Assembly (NCBI RefSeq): GCF_001307295.1
Contig: NZ_CP012700.1
Location: forward strand, 1,367,001 to 1,431,000
Direction: 5' to 3'
Length of the DNA: 64,000 bases
Origin: Sphingopyxis macrogoltabida
GTDB lineage: Bacteria > Pseudomonadota > Alphaproteobacteria > Sphingomonadales > Sphingomonadaceae
Translations under genes and position numbers: made by a program
Notes under the pieces: model-generated
What the model was told of the DNA's origin: nothing
What the model saw: the letters and a program-made list of their open reading frames with translations, nothing else
Databases searched by the model: none
Shown: piece by piece, positions 53,923 through 61,980 of the stretch
Layout of the letters: each line of letters starts with the position of its first letter
Position numbering within the stretch: position 1 is the first letter of the stretch

Positions 53923-55113
53923 TCACGGCGCAGGTGTCCCGGGTGCGAGGGATGGCGGTGGCGGCGCGCGGGACTGGTAGCGGCGCTCGAAGACCTCGAT
54001 GATGATCATGGTACCACCGCAGCACGGGCAGGTCGGTCGGGGCTCTGCATCGTCGGCGGGCTCGTCGGTCGGTGGAGGTGCGACATCGAGCAGGCGGCGG
54101 GCGCGTTCGAGATGATCCTTGCGGTGTGCGCTGGCGAGGAGGCCATAGTGGCGGATGCGGTGGAACCCGCGCGGCAGGGCGTGGAGAAGAAAGCGGCGGA
54201 TGAACTCGTCGGCGCCGAGCGTCATGACCTGCTGCCGTCCGGCGCCGGCCTTGCGGTAATCCTTGTAGCGGAAGGTGACCCCGGCCTCGTCGAACCGAAG
54301 GAGCCGGCTGCTCGATATGGCGACCCGGTGGGTGTAGCGCGCGAGGTAAGCGAGCACGGCCTCGGGCCCGGCGAACGGCGGCTTGGCATAAACGACCCAG
54401 CGCTTCTTCCCGACGGGCGAGAGGTGCCGCAGGAAAGCGCGTCGTTCGGCGAGATGCGTGAGGCTGCCAAAGAAGGCGAGCTTGCCGGCGTCGTGCAGCG
54501 CGCGCAGCCGGGTGAGGAACAGGCGTCGGAACAGGGCCCCAAGGACGCGGACCGGCAGCAGGAAGGCGGGGCGTGCGGATATCCAGCGCGTTCCATCGCG
54601 CGAGATGCCGCCGCCCGGCACGATCATGTGGATGTGCGGATGATGGGTGAGCGCCGAGCCCCATGTGTGAAGTACAGCGGTGATGCCGATCCGGGCGCCG
54701 AGGTGCTTGGGATCAGCGGCGATGGTCAGCATCGTATCGGCCGCGGCCTTGAACAGCAGGTCATAGACCAGCGCCTTGTTGTAATAGGCGATAGCGGCGA
54801 CCTCGGCAGGCAGGGTGAACACGACGTGGAAATAGCCGACCGGGAGGAGATCGGCCTCGCGCGCTTCGAGCCATGTGCGGGCGGCGGCGCCCTGGCACCT
54901 CGGGCAGTGCCGGTTGCGGCAGCTGTTGTACGCGATCCGCCAGTGGCCGCAGTCGGTACAGGCTTCGACATGTCCGCCGAGCGCGGCGGTGCGGCAATGC
55001 TCGATCGCTGACATGATCTTGAGCTGATGCAGGCTGAGGTGGCCGGCATGGCCGGTGCGATAGGCAGGCCCTGCGGCACGGAAGATGTCGGCAACCTCGA
55101 GTGAGGCGCGCAC
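53923..55113 (-). CDS. IS91-family transposase
   Basis: A 396-residue single-strand (rolling-circle) transposase. An N-terminal zinc-binding region, CTDCGHWRIAYNSCRNRHCPRCQ-like, is followed by an HUH motif (HPHIHMIVPGGG) and the catalytic tyrosine block LARYTHRVAIS. It nicks one strand and moves the element by a replicative one-ended process, which can carry adjacent DNA. A C-terminal zinc ribbon is seen in PTCPCCGGTMI. It follows the recombinase by five bases on the same strand, typical of IS91 relatives with an accessory integrase. Confidence 0.92.
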   Translation of the reverse strand: MRASLEVADIFRAAGPAYRTGHAGHLSLHQLKIMSAIEHCRTAALGGHVEACTDCGHWRIAYNSCRNRHCPRCQGAAARTWLEAREADLLPVGYFHVVFTLPAEVAAIAYYNKALVYDLLFKAAADTMLTIAADPKHLGARIGITAVLHTWGSALTHHPHIHMIVPGGGISRDGTRWISARPAFLLPVRVLGALFRRLFLTRLRALHDAGKLAFFGSLTHLAERRAFLRHLSPVGKKRWVVYAKPPFAGPEAVLAYLARYTHRVAISSSRLLRFDEAGVTFRYKDYRKAGAGRQQVMTLGADEFIRRFLLHALPRGFHRIRHYGLLASAHRKDHLERARRLLDVAPPPTDEPADDAEPRPTCPCCGGTMIIIEVFERRYQSRAPPPPSLAPGTPAP

Positions 55114-55118
55114 GGACC

Positions 55119-56027
55119 TTAGCCGTCAGGAACCTCCCCGCTCGGCGATGCGAGCGCGAGCCTGTCGAGCGGGCTGACGATCGACCGAACGGTCTTCGTT
55201 GCGACCTGCGTATAGAAGGCGGTGGTGTTTAGCTTGGCATGGCCGAGCAGCGCCTGGATGACGCGGATATCGACGCCGTCCTCGAGCAGATGGGTGGCGA
55301 AGCTGTGGCGCAGCGTATGCGGTCCGACGCGCTTGTCGATATCGGCGGCCTCCGCGGCTTCGACGACGACACGGTAGAGCTGGCGCGTGCTGATCGGCGC
55401 CGCGGCGCTCTGTCCGGGGAAAAGCCAGCCATCGGGAACGAGGATGCCCTGTTGTCGTCCAGCGCGCCACCAGTCGCGCAGGAGCAGGAGCAGGCCTTCG
55501 GGCAGCATGGCATTGCGGTATCGGCCGCCCTTGCCGCGCTCGATCCGCAGCAGCATCCGCTTGCTGTCGATATCGGTCACCTTCAGCGCCGACACCTCGG
55601 CAACGCGCAAGCCCGCGCCATAGGCGACCGACAGCGCGGCCTGGTGCTTGAGCGAGCGCGTGGCATCGAGCAGCCGCTTCACCTCGGCCATCGTCAGCAC
55701 CACCGGGATCTTGCGCACCTGCCTGGTGCGGACCAGCTTGCGCGCGAGATCGGGGCGATCGAGCGTGTGGGTGAAGAAGAACCGCAATGCGCCCACGATG
55801 CTGTTCATCGTTGGCGCGGGGACGCCTGCCTGCTGCTGCTCGATCTGGAACTGCCGGATATCCTCGGCGCTCGCAGTGTGGGGCGAGCGTCCGAGCCAGG
55901 TCGCGAACCGCCCGACGTCGCGCAGATAGTTACGCTGCGTCTCCTTCGAGAAGCGGCGCATGGTCATATCGTCGATCAGCCGCTGGCGTAGCGGGCTGAT
56001 CGGGCCAATCTGGATAAGCTCGTTCAT
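55119..56027 (-). CDS. tyrosine recombinase of the IS91-type element
   Basis: A 302-residue phage-type integrase. It has the N-terminal SAM-like region (RRFSKETQRNYLRDVGRFATWL), and the catalytic R-H-R-H-Y set: AYGAGLRVAE, HTLRHSFATHLLE, LGHAKLNTTAFYTQVA. Such XerD-like proteins often accompany IS91-family transposases, where their part is unclear. Its start codon, ATG 56027, lies three bases from a hairpin (56030-56056) that contains the GAGGAG ribosome binding site. Confidence 0.92.
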   Translation of the reverse strand: MNELIQIGPISPLRQRLIDDMTMRRFSKETQRNYLRDVGRFATWLGRSPHTASAEDIRQFQIEQQQAGVPAPTMNSIVGALRFFFTHTLDRPDLARKLVRTRQVRKIPVVLTMAEVKRLLDATRSLKHQAALSVAYGAGLRVAEVSALKVTDIDSKRMLLRIERGKGGRYRNAMLPEGLLLLLRDWWRAGRQQGILVPDGWLFPGQSAAAPISTRQLYRVVVEAAEAADIDKRVGPHTLRHSFATHLLEDGVDIRVIQALLGHAKLNTTAFYTQVATKTVRSIVSPLDRLALASPSGEVPDG

Positions 56028-56029
56028 CG

Positions 56030-56056
56030 TTCGACTCCTCAGGTAAAGGAGTCGAA
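56030..56056 (-). promoter_or_regulatory. hairpin covering the recombinase ribosome binding site
   Basis: TTCGACTCCT (56030-56039) is perfectly inverted as AGGAGTCGAA (56047-56056) with a 7-base loop. On the minus-strand transcript the GAGGAG that would recruit ribosomes to ATG 56027 lies within the second arm. It may keep recombinase synthesis low, or be the terminal structure of the element. Confidence 0.65.
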
Positions 56057-56186
56057 AGGGTCTGCCTGTGGCCGCCGGCGTTCAATCAGGCGCGGCGCTC
56101 GCGGGACCGCTTTACATCGAGGCTAGCGCCAATCCGCGGAGCGGTTCGTGCAACGGCCAAACTCGGATCATGCGAGCGATGGCTTC

Positions 56187-56672
56187 CTAAGTACCGCGCC
56201 GACGCTCGATCATCCTGCTTAGCTCAAGGGGGAAGTCGACTTCAGCCTCGACTGCCTGAAATCTCTTCTTGAGTTCTGCGATCCTGAGGAGCGAAGCTGA
56301 GTTTGCTTCCCCGTCTCGCCCGTCGAGGTCCGCGCGATAGGCAAGTTCGAGGACGAACAACCGGACAAACTCTGCAAGATCCGGTAGCCCCATCTCGCGA
56401 AACCCGGCCCGAGCGGCACCCCAGTTCAGGACCCTCGCGTCGGTGGGCACCGCGATCCTGCGATCTCCGGTCATGAAACCTACCACGACTGCCGTGTTCC
56501 ATATCAGGATGTCCGTATTACTCATCTTGTCCGCGCCGCCCGCAGAAATCCTCTGTGCGATGTCGCGTAGGACCGTCTCTGAGGTGCGGGGACTGTCAGG
56601 GTCGGCGGTTACTTGCGCCGAGATCCGAGTAAGGGGGTGCGCAAATCTGCGCGCGAGCAAAGCTAGCAGCAT
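56187..56672 (-). CDS. hypothetical protein, intact copy
   Basis: A 161-residue protein of unknown family. It has SETVLRDIAQRISAGGADKM and NTDILIWNTAVVVGFMTGDR in the middle and a charged helical C-terminus (LRIAELKKRFQAVEAEVDF). There is no signal peptide. The start is placed at ATG 56672 by comparison with the second copy, where the equivalent ATG overlaps the end of moeA. The frame extends to 56798, but only because of the tandem duplication junction at 56730/56731. Codon use is less GC-rich than in the nitrate operon. Confidence 0.6.
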   Translation of the reverse strand: MLLALLARRFAHPLTRISAQVTADPDSPRTSETVLRDIAQRISAGGADKMSNTDILIWNTAVVVGFMTGDRRIAVPTDARVLNWGAARAGFREMGLPDLAEFVRLFVLELAYRADLDGRDGEANSASLLRIAELKKRFQAVEAEVDFPLELSRMIERRRGT

Positions 56673-57109
56673 AGCGGCAACGTTGGTACGAGCATGCCGG
56701 GAAGGACGGGCGCGGCGTGGGCGCGGCGCCGACGAACAACCGGACAAACTCTGCAAGATCCGGTAGCCCCATCTCGCGAAACCCGGCCCGAGCGGCACCC
56801 CAGTTCAGGACCCTCGCGTCGGTGGGCACCGCGATCCTGCGATCTCCGGTCATGAAACCTACCACGACTGCCGTGTTCCATATCAGGATGTCCGTATTAC
56901 TCATCTTGTCCGCGCCGCCCGCAGAAATCCTCTGTGCGATGTCGCGTAGGACCGTCTCTGAGGTGCGGGGACTGTCAGGGTCGGCGGTTACTTGCGCCGA
57001 GATCCGAGTAAGGGGGTGCGCAAATCTGCGCGCGAGCAAAGCTAGCAGCATAGCGGCAACGTTGGTACGAGCATGCCGGGAAGGACGGGCGCGGCGTGGG
57101 CGCGGCGCC
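56352..57109. repeat. perfect 379-base tandem duplication
   Basis: 56352-56730 and 56731-57109 are identical by eye over the full 379 bases. The unit holds the last 68 bases of moeA and the first 321 bases of the unknown gene starting at its end. Because 379 is not a multiple of three, the upstream copy of the gene is thrown out of frame at the junction. Confidence 0.9.
56596..57051 (-). pseudogene. hypothetical protein, copy truncated by tandem duplication
   Basis: From ATG 57051 the frame is identical to the intact copy for 107 residues, to DLAEFVRLFV. At 56731 the reading enters the next repeat unit out of frame and adds GAAPTPRPSFPACSY and more to a stop at 56596. The start lies within the last codons of moeA (10-base overlap), showing that the native gene was coupled to moeA. 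The C-terminal third is lost, so this copy is probably inactive. Confidence 0.65.
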
Positions 57110-58274
57110 GCACCAGTGCGTTGCTATGCGCCAGCCGCGCTTGGCCCGATGCGTCCTGCCGGTCACCGACGGCGACGCCGTGAAAGGAGGTCGCCGCGCA
57201 TAGGAAAGCCTCGCGAGCGCCGTTCGCCTCGATCGGTGCAGTGGCGGGGATAAGCTGCCAAGGCAGTGCGTCGGCGAGGTCGCCGCCCATGAGCCGCGTG
57301 ATGAGCGGCACGAGGAAGAGGCGCGCAATCGTCAGCGCCGCTGCCGGATTTCCTGGCAGCCCGAGAATATGGGCAGCTCCGGCCGTTCCATACCACACCG
57401 GTTTTCCGGGTTTCATATCGACGTCGGCAAATGCGATTTTGAGCCCGAGCGGAGCGAAGGCGCCCCGGCCGAAATCGCGATCGCCGCGCGACGCGCCGCC
57501 GACGACGACAATGATATCGGCTTCCGCGGCCTGTTTGGCGCTCGCGATAGCTTTAGGATCGTCGGAAAGTCTGGCCTTCGAAACGACCTCTGCGCCCGCC
57601 GATCGACACATGAGATCAATCGCGGCGGTCGGGCTGTCCGGGATAGGAAATGCCGCCGCGGCCGCTGAGCCGGGGACGAAAATCTCGTCTCCCGTCGCGA
57701 GAAGCTGAATGCGTGGGCGCCGCGTGACGCTGAGCTGGCCATGATCGCCTGCGGCCGCAACTAACACCGTTGCGGGCGTGATTTTCGTGCAGGGCGGCAG
57801 GAGCTGTTGTCCCCGCGCAAAGTCCGAGCCCCGTCGCCTTATGTGCGGTTTTCCGCGTGGCGGGGCGGCGATCGTCACCTCGGAACCCATCTGGCGGCAA
57901 TATTCGATCATGACGACGCGGTCGGCACCGTGGGGGAGCGGAGCGCCGGTCATCACGCGCATCGTTTGACCGGGGCCGATCTCGCCGGCGTCGCTGCTGC
58001 CGGCGTAGCTGGTACCGACTTGAGTCAGCGTCGAGGATCCATTTTCGAGATCGCTGGCGCGAACCGCGTAGCCGTCCATTGCCGCGCAATCGAAGCGGGG
58101 GGAATCGAGACGGGCATGGACGGGCTTGGCAAGATAGCATCCGCCCGCATCGGTTAGCGAAAGGCTGATCGCATCGAGCGGCGTGGCAAGGGCCGCCAGA
58201 ATCGCCAACGCCGTGTCGTAGCTGATCGAGGCGGCGCATTCGGTGGCATCGGTCAGGGTGCCGAGTTTAGTCAT
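57042..58274 (-). CDS. moeA: molybdopterin molybdenumtransferase
   Basis: A 410-residue enzyme that inserts molybdenum into molybdopterin-AMP to form the cofactor of NasA. RFDCAAMDGYAVRASD, MTGAPLPHGADRVVMIE, IQLLATGDEIF, VVGGASRGDRDF, and LGLPGNPAAALTIA are all family hallmarks. The C-terminal domain ends SNALVRRRAHAAPVLPGM and is complete, so the duplication that begins inside its end leaves it intact. It overlaps cobA by eight bases and is last in the nitrate operon. The start is ATG 58274. Confidence 0.92.
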   Translation of the reverse strand: MTKLGTLTDATECAASISYDTALAILAALATPLDAISLSLTDAGGCYLAKPVHARLDSPRFDCAAMDGYAVRASDLENGSSTLTQVGTSYAGSSDAGEIGPGQTMRVMTGAPLPHGADRVVMIEYCRQMGSEVTIAAPPRGKPHIRRRGSDFARGQQLLPPCTKITPATVLVAAAGDHGQLSVTRRPRIQLLATGDEIFVPGSAAAAAFPIPDSPTAAIDLMCRSAGAEVVSKARLSDDPKAIASAKQAAEADIIVVVGGASRGDRDFGRGAFAPLGLKIAFADVDMKPGKPVWYGTAGAAHILGLPGNPAAALTIARLFLVPLITRLMGGDLADALPWQLIPATAPIEANGAREAFLCAATSFHGVAVGDRQDASGQARLAHSNALVRRRAHAAPVLPGMLVPTLPLCC

Positions 58275-59052
58275 GCTCCGTCCGCGCCATATTCTCGACA
58301 CCTGCAGGCGTGAGCTCCGCCAAGCCAACGGCCGCGCCAATGAGGATCAGCGTCGGCGCATCGGCGGCGAAGGATTTGACGGCAAGGTCGAGCAGATCGA
58401 GCCGCGTCGCCAGTCGTCGTTCCTCGGGGGCGCTGACGTGGCACGCGATCATCACCGGCATGTCGCCGGACATTCCGGCCCGCATAAGGCCGCGCATAAT
58501 CTCGCCCGCTGCCTCGCGCCCCATGTAGAAGGCGAGCGTCGAGCCGTCCTGCGCGAGCGATGTCCAGTCGACGTCGAGCGCTGCGCCGCGCTTGCTGTGC
58601 GCCGTCACAAATCGGACGTCGCGCGCGACGCCGCGAAGTGAGAGCGACATGCCGGCCGACGCGGCGGCAGCGCTCGCGGCAGTGATGCCTGGGCAGATGC
58701 GGACGGAAAAGCCTGCATCGTGCAGGGCCTTGATTTCCTCGGTCGCCCGGCCGAAGAGGACCGGGTCGCCGCCCTTGAGGCGCACGACGCGCTTGCCCGC
58801 GCGCGCGGCGGCGACGAGCAGCGCGTTGATGGTCGTCTGATCCTTGGAGTGGCGGCCCGAGCGTTTGCCGACGCTCTGGCGCTGCACGCCGGGCGGGATC
58901 AGCGCGAGCACGCCATCGCCGACCAGTGCATCATAAAGGACGATGTCGGCCCGCTCGATCAATCTTACAGCTTTCATCGCCAGCAGTTCGGGATCGCCGG
59001 GGCCGGCGCCGACCAGCCACACCGTGCCGGGGGCAAAATCGTCAGGCTGCAT
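58267..59052 (-). CDS. cobA: uroporphyrinogen-III C-methyltransferase
   Basis: A 261-residue enzyme that adds two methyl groups to uroporphyrinogen III, using SAM, on the way to siroheme (for nitrite reductase) or cobalamin. It opens VWLVGAGPGDPELLAMKAVR and carries YDALVGDGVLALIP, VVRLKGGDPVLFGRA and ICPGITAASAAAA. It lacks the extra domains of CysG, so oxidation and iron insertion must be done elsewhere. It overlaps nasA by 11 bases and moeA by eight. Its place in the operon points to siroheme for NirB. Confidence 0.94.
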   Translation of the reverse strand: MQPDDFAPGTVWLVGAGPGDPELLAMKAVRLIERADIVLYDALVGDGVLALIPPGVQRQSVGKRSGRHSKDQTTINALLVAAARAGKRVVRLKGGDPVLFGRATEEIKALHDAGFSVRICPGITAASAAAASAGMSLSLRGVARDVRFVTAHSKRGAALDVDWTSLAQDGSTLAFYMGREAAGEIMRGLMRAGMSGDMPVMIACHVSAPEERRLATRLDLLDLAVKSFAADAPTLILIGAAVGLAELTPAGVENMARTEHD

Positions 59053-61639
59053 TGCTGGTCTCCTCGCTGAGAATCCGCCCGAGCGCAGGGCGGCATGAGC
59101 CGCAGTTGGTACCTGCGCCCAGCGCCGCGCCGATAGCCGCGACGTCGGCTAGCTTCTGGTCGCGGATCGCGGCGGTGATCGATTTCAGGCCGACGTCGAA
59201 GCAGACGCAGATGACCGGGCCGCGGTCGGCCTGTATGCCGGGCGCTCGGCCTGCGAGCAGCGTCGGCGCGACCGTCGGTGCAGCCAGTTGCGCGATCAGC
59301 CAGTCGCGCGGTGGCAGTTCGCCGCTTTCGGTGACGAAGAGTGCGCCCGTGAGGCGATCGTTCGCGACGATGGCGACGCGGCGCGTGCCCCGGGCCGCAT
59401 CCTGCGCCTCGATGCGCTCGCCCTTGGGGAGCAGGGCTTCGATGGCTTTGAGGTCGCCATTGCCCGCGAGCTCCCAAAGGACCCCGGACGGCACCGCGAC
59501 GCGCGTCGCCCATAGACAGCGCGGCGTGTCGGCAAGCTCGCTGGCCAGGAGCAGGAAGCCGCGCCATTTGGGGGTGACGGCGGCGATCGACGCCGGGGTG
59601 CGCTTGAAGCCCGGCTGGCCCGACACGGGGTCGACGAGCGGGCGCGGAAGCCGCCCGGTTCGCCCGCCGCTCGACGTGCGGTCGGACCAGTGTATCGGTA
59701 CGAATAGCTCGCCGGGGCGCTGGCCGGCGTGGAAGGCGACGCGGTAGAGGCTGTCGCCCTGCGGGGTTTCGACGCGTGCGAGGTCGCCGTCGGCGAGTCC
59801 CAGACGCGCGCCATCATCAGGGTGGATCTCGACGAGCGGCTCCTCGCGGTGGCGCGCGAGCTTGGGGGCCAAGCCGGTGCGCGTCATCGTGTGCCATTGG
59901 TCGCGGTAGCGCCCCGTGTTGAGCGTCAGCGGCCATTTGGCGAGCGGTTCGGGAAGGACCTTTTGCACGACGGAGACGAGGCGCGCGCGGTGGTCCTCGG
60001 TCGAAAAACGCCCGTCGGCGAAAGGATGGTCGCCGCCCCAGCGAAACGGCTCCATCGCGTCATAGGCGCCGTTGCCGCCCAGCGCTGCGCCCGGCAGCGC
60101 GAACAGTCGGGCACCGTCGTTATCGTAATTCGAAAGCCGGCAATGCTCGCGCCAGATGTCAGCGGGGCGGTCGTAGGCGAAGGCGGTTTTCCACCCCATC
60201 CGCCGCCCGATCTCCTTGACGATCCACCAGTCGGGCATCGCCTCGCCGGGGAGAGGGAAGAGTGCGCGCTGGCGGCTGATCGTGCGATCGCTATTGGTCA
60301 CGGTACCATCCTTCTCGCCCCAGGCTGCGGCGGGCAGCCGGACATGCGCGAAGGCGCCGGTGTCAGTCTTTTCGATCACGTCGCTGACGACGACGAAGGG
60401 GCAGGACTTCAGCGCCTCGCGCACCGCATTGCCGTCGGGCATAGATACGGCGGGGTTGGTCGCCATCACCCACAAGGCCTTGATCCGGCCTTCGCCGACG
60501 CCACGGAACAGGTCGACGGCCTTGAGGCCTGGTTTCTCCGCCATCGTCGGCGACGCCCAGAAACGCTGGACGCGATCGCGGTTGTCGGGCGCGAAATCCA
60601 TATGCGCGGCGAGGGTCGAGGCGAGTCCGCCGACCTCGCGGCCGCCCATGGCATTGGGCTGGCCGGTGATTGAGAAGGGCGCGGCGCCGGTCTTGCCGAT
60701 GCGCCCCGTCGCGAGATGGACGTTTAGGATCGCATTGACCTGATCGGTGCCGGCGGTCGCCTGATTGACGCCCTGACTGAACAGCGTGACGGTGCGCAGC
60801 GTGGCAGCGAACAGCTCATAGAAACGCCTGAGGTCGGCAGCCGGCACTTCACATGTCCGTGCCACCGACCACAGGTCGTTCCCCTCTCCAAGCTCGTTCC
60901 AGAAATTCTGCGGAACCGCGACATGCGCGGCGAGATAGGCCTCGTCGACCACGCCGGCGTCGCGGCAGTGCTCAAGCAGGCCGTTCATGAGCGCGACGTC
61001 GCTGCCGGGGCGGATCGCGAGGTGGATATCGGCTTCCTCGGCGGTCTCGGTCCGCCGCGGGTCGATGACGACCAGCTTCGCGCCCGCCTCGCAGCGCGCG
61101 CGGATGTGCTGATAGACGATCGGATGACACCAAGCGGTGTTCGATCCGACGAGGACGAACAGGTCAGCGGCTTCGAGATCGTCATAGGTCGCGGGAACGA
61201 CATCCTCGCCGAACGCGCGGGTGTGCCCCGCGACGGCGCTCGACATGCAGAGCCGCGAGTTGGTGTCGATGTTCGCGGTGCCAATGAAGCCCTTCATCAG
61301 CTTGTTCGCGACGTAATAATCCTCGGTGAGTAGCTGGCCCGAAACATAGAAGGCGACGCTGTTCGGGCCGTGACGCGCGATCGTCTCCTTGAAGCGCTTG
61401 GCCACGAGGTCTAGTGCCTTGTCCCAGCTCGCGCGCCTGTTGCCGATCATCGGGTGCAGCAGGCGGCCTTCGAGACCGACGGTTTCGCCCAGATGCGTGC
61501 CCTTCGAGCACAGCCTTCCGCGGTTCGCGGGATGATCGGGATCGCCCGCGATCTCTACCGCCCGATAACCTGTCACTGTCGCGAGGATGCCGCAGCCGAC
61601 GCCGCAATAGGCGCAAGTGGTGCGGACCGAGTCCGCCAT
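59042..61639 (-). CDS. nasA: assimilatory nitrate reductase, catalytic subunit
   Basis: An 865-residue cytoplasmic molybdoenzyme reducing nitrate to nitrite. The N-terminal [4Fe-4S] cysteines are C9, C12, C16 and C44, and the molybdenum ligand is C131 in SRLCMSS. Further blocks are RRTETAEEADIHLAIRPG and TNSDRTISRQRALFP. The C-terminal about 65 residues form a BFD-like [2Fe-2S] domain (CVCFDVGLKSI and GTNCGSCRPAL), which would pass electrons in, as in Klebsiella-type NasA. It overlaps nirD by one base and cobA by 11. Confidence 0.95.
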   Translation of the reverse strand: MADSVRTTCAYCGVGCGILATVTGYRAVEIAGDPDHPANRGRLCSKGTHLGETVGLEGRLLHPMIGNRRASWDKALDLVAKRFKETIARHGPNSVAFYVSGQLLTEDYYVANKLMKGFIGTANIDTNSRLCMSSAVAGHTRAFGEDVVPATYDDLEAADLFVLVGSNTAWCHPIVYQHIRARCEAGAKLVVIDPRRTETAEEADIHLAIRPGSDVALMNGLLEHCRDAGVVDEAYLAAHVAVPQNFWNELGEGNDLWSVARTCEVPAADLRRFYELFAATLRTVTLFSQGVNQATAGTDQVNAILNVHLATGRIGKTGAAPFSITGQPNAMGGREVGGLASTLAAHMDFAPDNRDRVQRFWASPTMAEKPGLKAVDLFRGVGEGRIKALWVMATNPAVSMPDGNAVREALKSCPFVVVSDVIEKTDTGAFAHVRLPAAAWGEKDGTVTNSDRTISRQRALFPLPGEAMPDWWIVKEIGRRMGWKTAFAYDRPADIWREHCRLSNYDNDGARLFALPGAALGGNGAYDAMEPFRWGGDHPFADGRFSTEDHRARLVSVVQKVLPEPLAKWPLTLNTGRYRDQWHTMTRTGLAPKLARHREEPLVEIHPDDGARLGLADGDLARVETPQGDSLYRVAFHAGQRPGELFVPIHWSDRTSSGGRTGRLPRPLVDPVSGQPGFKRTPASIAAVTPKWRGFLLLASELADTPRCLWATRVAVPSGVLWELAGNGDLKAIEALLPKGERIEAQDAARGTRRVAIVANDRLTGALFVTESGELPPRDWLIAQLAAPTVAPTLLAGRAPGIQADRGPVICVCFDVGLKSITAAIRDQKLADVAAIGAALGAGTNCGSCRPALGRILSEETSNAA

Positions 61640-61980
61640 CAGGCGGCCGCCTTCAGCGTGCTCGCGCGGCAGATGAGGACACGGCCGCCGTCGATCTTGA
61701 CCGGGACGGTGGGGGTGCAGCCCTTGTCCTCGCCGAGCGCTTCGCCGGTCGACAGGCTGATCCGCCAGTTGTGGAGCGGGCAGGCGACCGCGCCGCCATG
61801 AACGATGCCTTGGCTCAGGCGCCCATGCTTGTGTGGACAGCGGTCCAGGAGGGCAAAGACCTTGCCCTCGGCGGTGCGGAACACCGCGATATCGTCGCCG
61901 CCTTCGACCTGCACGGTACGGCTGCCGCGCACCGGGATCTGATCAACCCAGCCAATGTCGAGCCATTCAGCGGTCGTCAT
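61639..61980 (-). CDS. nirD: nitrite reductase (NADH) small subunit
   Basis: A 113-residue Rieske-fold protein that partners NirB. It keeps the two cysteine-histidine pairs of a true Rieske centre (LDRCPHKHGRL and VACPLHNWRI), as in the cluster-bearing NirD forms; many NirD proteins lack them. VEGGDDIAVFRTAEGKVFA leads into the fold. It overlaps nirB upstream by four bases and nasA by one. Confidence 0.94.
   Translation of the reverse strand: MTTAEWLDIGWVDQIPVRGSRTVQVEGGDDIAVFRTAEGKVFALLDRCPHKHGRLSQGIVHGGAVACPLHNWRISLSTGEALGEDKGCTPTVPVKIDGGRVLICRASTLKAAA

Noticed and set aside
56443..57253. Plus-strand frames over the duplicated unknown gene
   Set aside because: They overlap the minus-strand gene throughout, one crosses the duplication junction, and they lack ribosome binding sites and fitting context.
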